Assembly (NCBI GenBank): GCA_022495005.1
Contig: JAGYXB010001997.1
Span: 806,001-870,000 of the forward strand
Direction: 5' to 3'
Source of the DNA: Rhyacophila brunnea
Taxonomy: Eukaryota; Arthropoda; Insecta; Trichoptera; Rhyacophilidae
DNA length: 64,000 nucleotides
The notes under the pieces were generated by a model, which had not been told where the DNA came from, made no database searches, and was given only the letters and a program-made list of their open reading frames with translations. A program made the position numbers and the translations under genes. Of the stretch, positions 59,621-64,000 are shown piece by piece. Within the stretch, counting starts at the first letter, position 1. Each line of letters opens with the position of its first letter.

Positions 59621-60720
59621 CAAATCAAATCAAATTTATTTATTTTACATATAATGAACATAACAAATTATAAATTCAAAGCGTTCACGACATGACATAA
59701 AAGAAGTGTGAGTTAATAATACAATAAGTAATAAAATAAGAAAAGAAATAAAATAAAATAACGAAAATAACAAAGTAAAAGTAGATGGAAGCACACAGAG
59801 TGAACTTTGATAGACCCTATCTTAAAAACTTATAAAACAACGTCCACCTAAATTTACCCTCACGTAAGTAGAATATATCAATATCCGAAGCGATTTCATT
59901 AAACATGGTTATTGCCCTCCCAATTTGCATTACTAATGGGAGGATTCATAAGGGAATTATCAGGGACATACAAGCCAACATCACCAAGAATGGCAGAGTT
60001 CCCATTTACGCAGCGTAAAAGTCTGAAAAAATATGTAGCTAAATAAAAACCCCTTCTAAATTTTAAGCTACAGTATGTAAGCATCCCTAAGAGAAAATCA
60101 GTCGGATAGAGCCATGGATAATATCCATACAGCCGAAAGTAAAGGAGTCTCAAAAATTTCTTTTGGACTATCTCCACCATAAGGTACTATACCACGGTAC
60201 CATACATAGCAAGGTAGTACCATACTTCAAATGATGCGGGGCCCAAACAATAGACCCACTCTCAATTCTGCTTCTAACTATGGAGTTATAGAGAATTTTT
60301 AGTACCATAACATCCGAAAAGACCCGGGAAGTACGCAAGACAAAGCCCAACATCTTTAGCGCCTTTTTACAAATGGTATCTATATGACCACTAAACGTCA
60401 GTTTACTGTCAAACGTAATTCCAAGATCTCTTACAGATGATATTCGCGAGAGAACTCTGCCATGCATCGAATACTGGAAAAACAATACTCGTGAGGCTTT
60501 AGTAAACGATAAAATATTGCATTTATCAATATTGAAGTTCAGTTTGTTACGCCTGCCCCAATCTAATATATTATCTATATCAAGTTAGAGTTGACGACAA
60601 TCGTCCAAGGTCACAACTTCCATGAAGAGTTTCAAGTCATCAGCAAACAATAAAAACATAGCATTTTTAATTACCAATGCTATGTCATTTATAAAAATCG
60701 TGATAGTACTCATTCGTGTA
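59621..60720 (-). mobile_element. Jockey-like LINE, longest copy, with RT FADD motif
   Basis: The longest LINE piece here. On the minus strand ORF2 reads TRMSTITIFINDIALVIKNA, then MFLLFADDLKLFMEVVTLDD (the reverse transcriptase catalytic FADD at 60636-60647), a stop, LDIDNILDWGRRNKLNFNID, KCNILSFTKASRVLFFQYSM, then SRISSVRDLGITFDSKLTFS..., VWAPHHLKYG and, after an insertion, KKFLRLLYFRLYGYYPWLYP. The frame is broken near 60590 (stop) and by a ~45-bp insertion at 60181-60230. The 3' UTR (ATGTCATGTCGTGAACGCTT) ends in AAATTTGATTTGATTTGATT. The endonuclease and N-terminal RT are missing (5' truncation). Confidence 0.88.
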
Positions 60721-60724
60721 TTAA

Positions 60725-61330
60725 AACTAGACATAAAGAAAATAAATAACATAAATGAGACTATTAAATTGCTCCTCGTATTCTAACGAGTACCTGATTG
60801 TTCATCACGTATCTATTTTTTTTCACGTTAATTATGTATGCTAAATACTTACGTTTCACGTGAACTTAGCGCTTTGATTGTACGATGTCTAATTGAGAAA
60901 GAGAGGTCAGCCTGTACCTATTGTAAGAACGGTAGATATGATTTTTATTCAGTTTAAGGTTGTAATAAACAAACGGCAAGTAATGAAAGGTTGTAACTTG
61001 TAATGACATGAGTCATTTTGATTGCGATTCTATCTGCGTCGGAATTATAAACCACGCAAATGGTATACGAAATAATCTTTATAATTTTAAATGTTATTCT
61101 ACTATAAAAGAGTTTTTTTATTTAAAAAAAAAACCGACTTGTGAGAGCCTCAGAAACACATATAATATTATAAAAATACCAAAAAAATAATAATAAACAT
61201 GTCACTAGTTGAATGAATAACTGACATTTACGTGGTATAACTTCATTATAACATTGTCTGTTGGCAGACGGTTTGGCCTGATGGTCGGCCAGAAAATCTG
61301 CCAATGTGATTTGAGTTTTGGTAGATAGCA
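60725..61330. other. AT-rich sequence, no gene seen
   Basis: Short frames at 61008-61190 and 61122-61331 are not convincing. Confidence 0.5.
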
Positions 61331-61755
61331 ATGATCCGACATGGTTACATGTAAGTTGTACGTATGCAGATCATCGTGGGATACTTATTCGTACGCCGCA
61401 GTACGTGAAACATGAGTTCGTATAACATTTTATCAAATGACGAGTTCTTCGTTGAATATTTCACCGTGGAATACATTTGTACGTATCTTACAAAATGCGG
61501 CGATAGTTTGCAAATAGTACTGTTACAATTAGATTAACCTTAACCTAACCTAACCTAACCTAACCTAGTAAAAACATCTCATAAAATTCGCCACATGTTG
61601 TAGCATACGTACAAATATACTCCACGGTGAAATGTTCAACGAAGAACTCGTCATTTCATTAAATGTTACACGAACTCATGTTTTACGTACTGCAGCGCAC
61701 AAATAAGTGTCCTGCGGTGAACTGTTTACGTACAAATGTCCGGATACGGATCCGA
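61331..61755. mobile_element. Large foldback element with (TTAGG)n in the loop
   Basis: The left arm (GCAGTACGTGAAACATGAGT, TCGTATAACATTTTATCAAA, TGACGAGTTCTTCGTTGAAT, ATTTCACCGTGGAATACATT, TGTACGTAT) pairs along ~170 bp with the right arm (ATACGTACAAATATACTCCA, CGGTGAAATGTTCAACGAAG, AACTCGTCATTTCATTAAAT, GTTACACGAACTCATG, TTTTACGTACTGCAG). A CCTAA array fills the middle. The ends contain GTCCGGATACGGATCCG. No coding capacity. Confidence 0.85.
61535..61567 (-). repeat. (TTAGG)n array, longest in the window
   Basis: About six AACCT units (first one AACCTT) on the plus strand, at the centre of the foldback element. Confidence 0.9.
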
Positions 61756-61766
61756 TATATATTTAT

Positions 61767-62127
61767 AGTGCACGTCAAACTTTCTCAGTCTACAATGTGC
61801 AGACGTTGGTTAGTTTTTAAAATTCAATTAAACCCTGCATAAACCAAACCATATTAAATAATAGTCAAAAGCTACTCATCTATCAATCTATAAAATATCT
61901 AAAATTATGCCATGAAATTAAACATAATTTTGGATATTTTATAGATAGAATAATATTTTTTATCGATTAGGGTTTAGTATAGGCGGGGTTTAATGAATTT
62001 TAAAAAGAGCTAACCACTCTATGTACACTGTCTTAGTTCAATGAAAGCATAAAAGGTCTGACTGATAAAGCTTAGTGGGCAGTATTTATGTGGGATCTTA
62101 ACAGACTACCTCCACCCTTCGCCACTG
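61767..62127. mobile_element. hAT-like family M3, left-truncated copy
   Basis: Begins with the inner part of the left end (AGTGCACGTCAAACTTTCTC), then GTTAGTTTTTAAAATTCAAT, TAAACCCTGCATAAACCAAA and, near the right end, TGTGGGATCTTAACAGACTA, CCTCCACCCTTCGCCACTG. The outer left terminus is missing; it starts within ~12 bp of the foldback element's right end. Confidence 0.8.
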
Positions 62128-62507
62128 AGTGCGATAGTTGTTACAAAATATATATATTTTACTTATTACCCAACATTTTTTTTAAACTAATTTCATAGTA
62201 TTTAATCTAAGTAGATACATAATAAACTATTAACGTTCAGTGGTAGATAGTCAATTAGGAACTATTTCTTAAGGAAAGCTTACTGGGATTAATTCCTTAT
62301 ATTTTCTTCAAAAGAATCCAGAGGATGTATCTATAGTCTATGATCCAGAGCCTTTAAAAACCACTGAGCGAGATTCTTCAGCCAAGAAGTACTTTTGCCT
62401 GCACCTCTGCAGCAGTTATAAAATTTATTGTTTCACATATCGTGGCTAAAGAATTTACGTTGTTCCAACTTCATAACCTCGTATACCACATTAAATTAGC
62501 TACTATT
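62128..62507. other. Unassigned sequence, no gene seen
   Basis: No coding or repeat signal that I can support. Confidence 0.45.
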
Positions 62508-63345
62508 ACTTTCAAATTCAAATTTTATTTATTTTTTCATATAGTGGACATTAAAAATTATTAATTTAAGACGTTCACAACATGACATTTAGAAATGAAG
62601 AAATATTATTATATAAAGAAGAAATTATCAGTATTAATTTATTAAACAGTAGAAAAGTGTAAATACAAAAAAAAATATAAATTAGATACAAGGACGTACA
62701 CCGAATGAGCTAAGCATTATTCTTTAAGAATTTATAAAACAACGTCCACCTATCCTCACGTAGGTGGAATATATCAACATCCGAAGCGATTTAGTTGAAC
62801 AGAGTTATTGCCCTCCCAATTGGCATCACCAATGGCAGGTTAGTTTTTCTCCTTGGAAGAACAAACAACTGATGCTACCGATTTCTAATATAGTTATCAA
62901 TACCACTAAGTATGGCAGAGTTCTCATTTACACCACGTATAAGTTGAAAAAAATATGTGGCCAAATATTGATATGTACTAACATTTAAAAAACAGTATGT
63001 AAGCATAGGTACCTAAGAGAAAGCCAGTTGGATAAAGCCACGGATAGTATCCATATAGCCTCAAATAAAGGAGTCTCAAAAAATTCTTTTGAACTCGCTT
63101 CACCATAAGGTCACATTTCAACTGATGCGGGGCCCAAACAATCGACCCACTCTCAAACCGGCTTCTAATTAAGGAATTATAAAGAATTTTTAATACAGGA
63201 ACGTCCGAAAATACCCGAGAAGTACGTAAGACGAAGCCCAACATTTGTAGCGCCTTTTTACAAATGATAGCTATGTGGCCACTAAATGACAGCTTACTGT
63301 CAAACGTGATGCCAAGATCCCTCACAGATTGTATTCGCAAAAGAT
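62508..63345 (-). mobile_element. Jockey-like LINE, 5'-truncated copy
   Basis: Minus-strand ORF2 C-terminus, open for 120 codons (62978-63340): RIQSVRDLGITFDSKLSFSG, HIAIICKKALQMLGFVLRTS, VWAPHQLKCDLMVKRVQKNF, LRLLYLRLYGYYPWLYPTGF. It then breaks, and the rest of ORF2 and the shared 3' UTR (ATGTCATGTTGTGAACGTCT) follow to 62508. The RT catalytic part is absent. This is the best-preserved C-terminal stretch among the copies here. Confidence 0.87.
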
Positions 63346-63956
63346 ATTTTTATATCACTACTATTTTATAACAGTTCGTACGCCGTAGTGTGGGATATCA
63401 GGAATATTATTATTTTATTTCAAACGACTAACAGCTATCAAATTTAATACGAAATTTATTTGACGCAATAAACACAAGTATCTACCATAATTCTGTTAGT
63501 TTTACCTACAATGCGATATTCTGAAGTTACGATATCATAAAACGAAGTATTTCAAAGTGCTCATATATGATAGGAACGTTAACCGGAGCGGTAGATGTCT
63601 CATAAAAATGATTATATATCGGTTTATGGTAATTATTTGATATAAATACAACATGTTAATATGCTAATGTCGGCTTAACGTTGACATTGTAACTGACAAG
63701 TGGCGGAATACGTCTTCATATTTCTAATAGTTAAACAAAATATGACTGACATACTATTTTAGACAAATTATATATATTATATACTAGTAAATATTACTAG
63801 GTGACAGTAACCGCTAAAATGTACGTACGTCTTCTCCCTGAATCCATATTTTTCATACGTTTACATATCGTCACTGTACAGGCCAAATGTCCTAACGCTC
63901 AAATATCAAATTATTCAGGAAGTGGGCATTAGATTTACTTATTATTATGTATATAT
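63346..63956. other. AT-rich sequence, no gene seen
   Basis: No coding or repeat signal that I can support. Confidence 0.5.
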
Positions 63957-64000
63957 ATTTCTTTTCGACCATGTCCGACCTAATAGGATCATATGAGCCT
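63957..64000 (-). repeat. tRNA-derived SINE copy (family A), cut by window end
   Basis: TTTCTTTTCGACCATGTCCG then ACCTAATAGGATCATATGAG matches the minus strand of the family-A 3' tail (CATATGATC... ATGGTCGAAAGAAA). The rest lies beyond the window. Confidence 0.75.

Noticed and set aside
61535..61567. Chromosome end (true telomere)
   Set aside because: Only about six units inside a foldback element, with ordinary sequence continuing on both sides.
1..64000. CRISPR arrays, bacterial operons, phage or rRNA genes
   Set aside because: No regularly spaced direct repeats, no bacterial gene density and no rRNA-like conserved blocks; the window is eukaryotic.

Overview
This window reads as AT-rich, gene-poor intergenic DNA from an insect. 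No host protein-coding gene can be supported. The long stretches rich in ATAATATT and TATTAT, the short TTAGG-type arrays (the usual insect telomere unit) and the mix of transposons fit an insect. A hemipteran such as an aphid is my guess from texture only.

Almost everything recognisable is transposon-derived. The main element is a 3.15-kb pogo/Tigger-like DNA transposon (43933-47080). It has matching terminal inverted repeats, a TA duplication, an almost complete DD35D transposase broken only by two stop codons, a cysteine-rich C-terminal finger and a striking set of 15-bp subterminal repeats. Two kinds of non-LTR retrotransposon are present. One is a jockey-like family with a shared 3' tail (1.45, 5.7, 12.0, 24.8, 30.7, 55.6, 59.6 and 62.5 kb). 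The other is represented by RTE/BovB-like ORF2 scraps (11.3, 13.8, 26.7 and 38.0 kb). None is intact.

The rest is mostly short non-autonomous repeats. There are hAT-like elements, two with good 8-bp target duplications (28.3-28.9 kb and 29.23-29.69 kb). There are TA-flanked miniature elements (23.4, 36.37 and 53.47 kb) and long-armed foldbacks (8.56, 38.79 and 61.33 kb). A tRNA-Leu/Ser-like SINE occurs in at least six copies. A second SINE-like family carries the same 3' tail behind different tRNA-like heads (26.1, 34.5 and 36.15 kb). Several elements carry a short (TTAGG)n array at or near the middle of an inverted repeat (20.6, 58.5 and 61.5 kb).

Between these lie AT-rich segments where I see no gene. 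One GC-rich patch with a good minus-strand splice acceptor (51.16-51.42 kb) is the only hint of a host exon. All repeat boundaries were read by eye and may be off by several bases.
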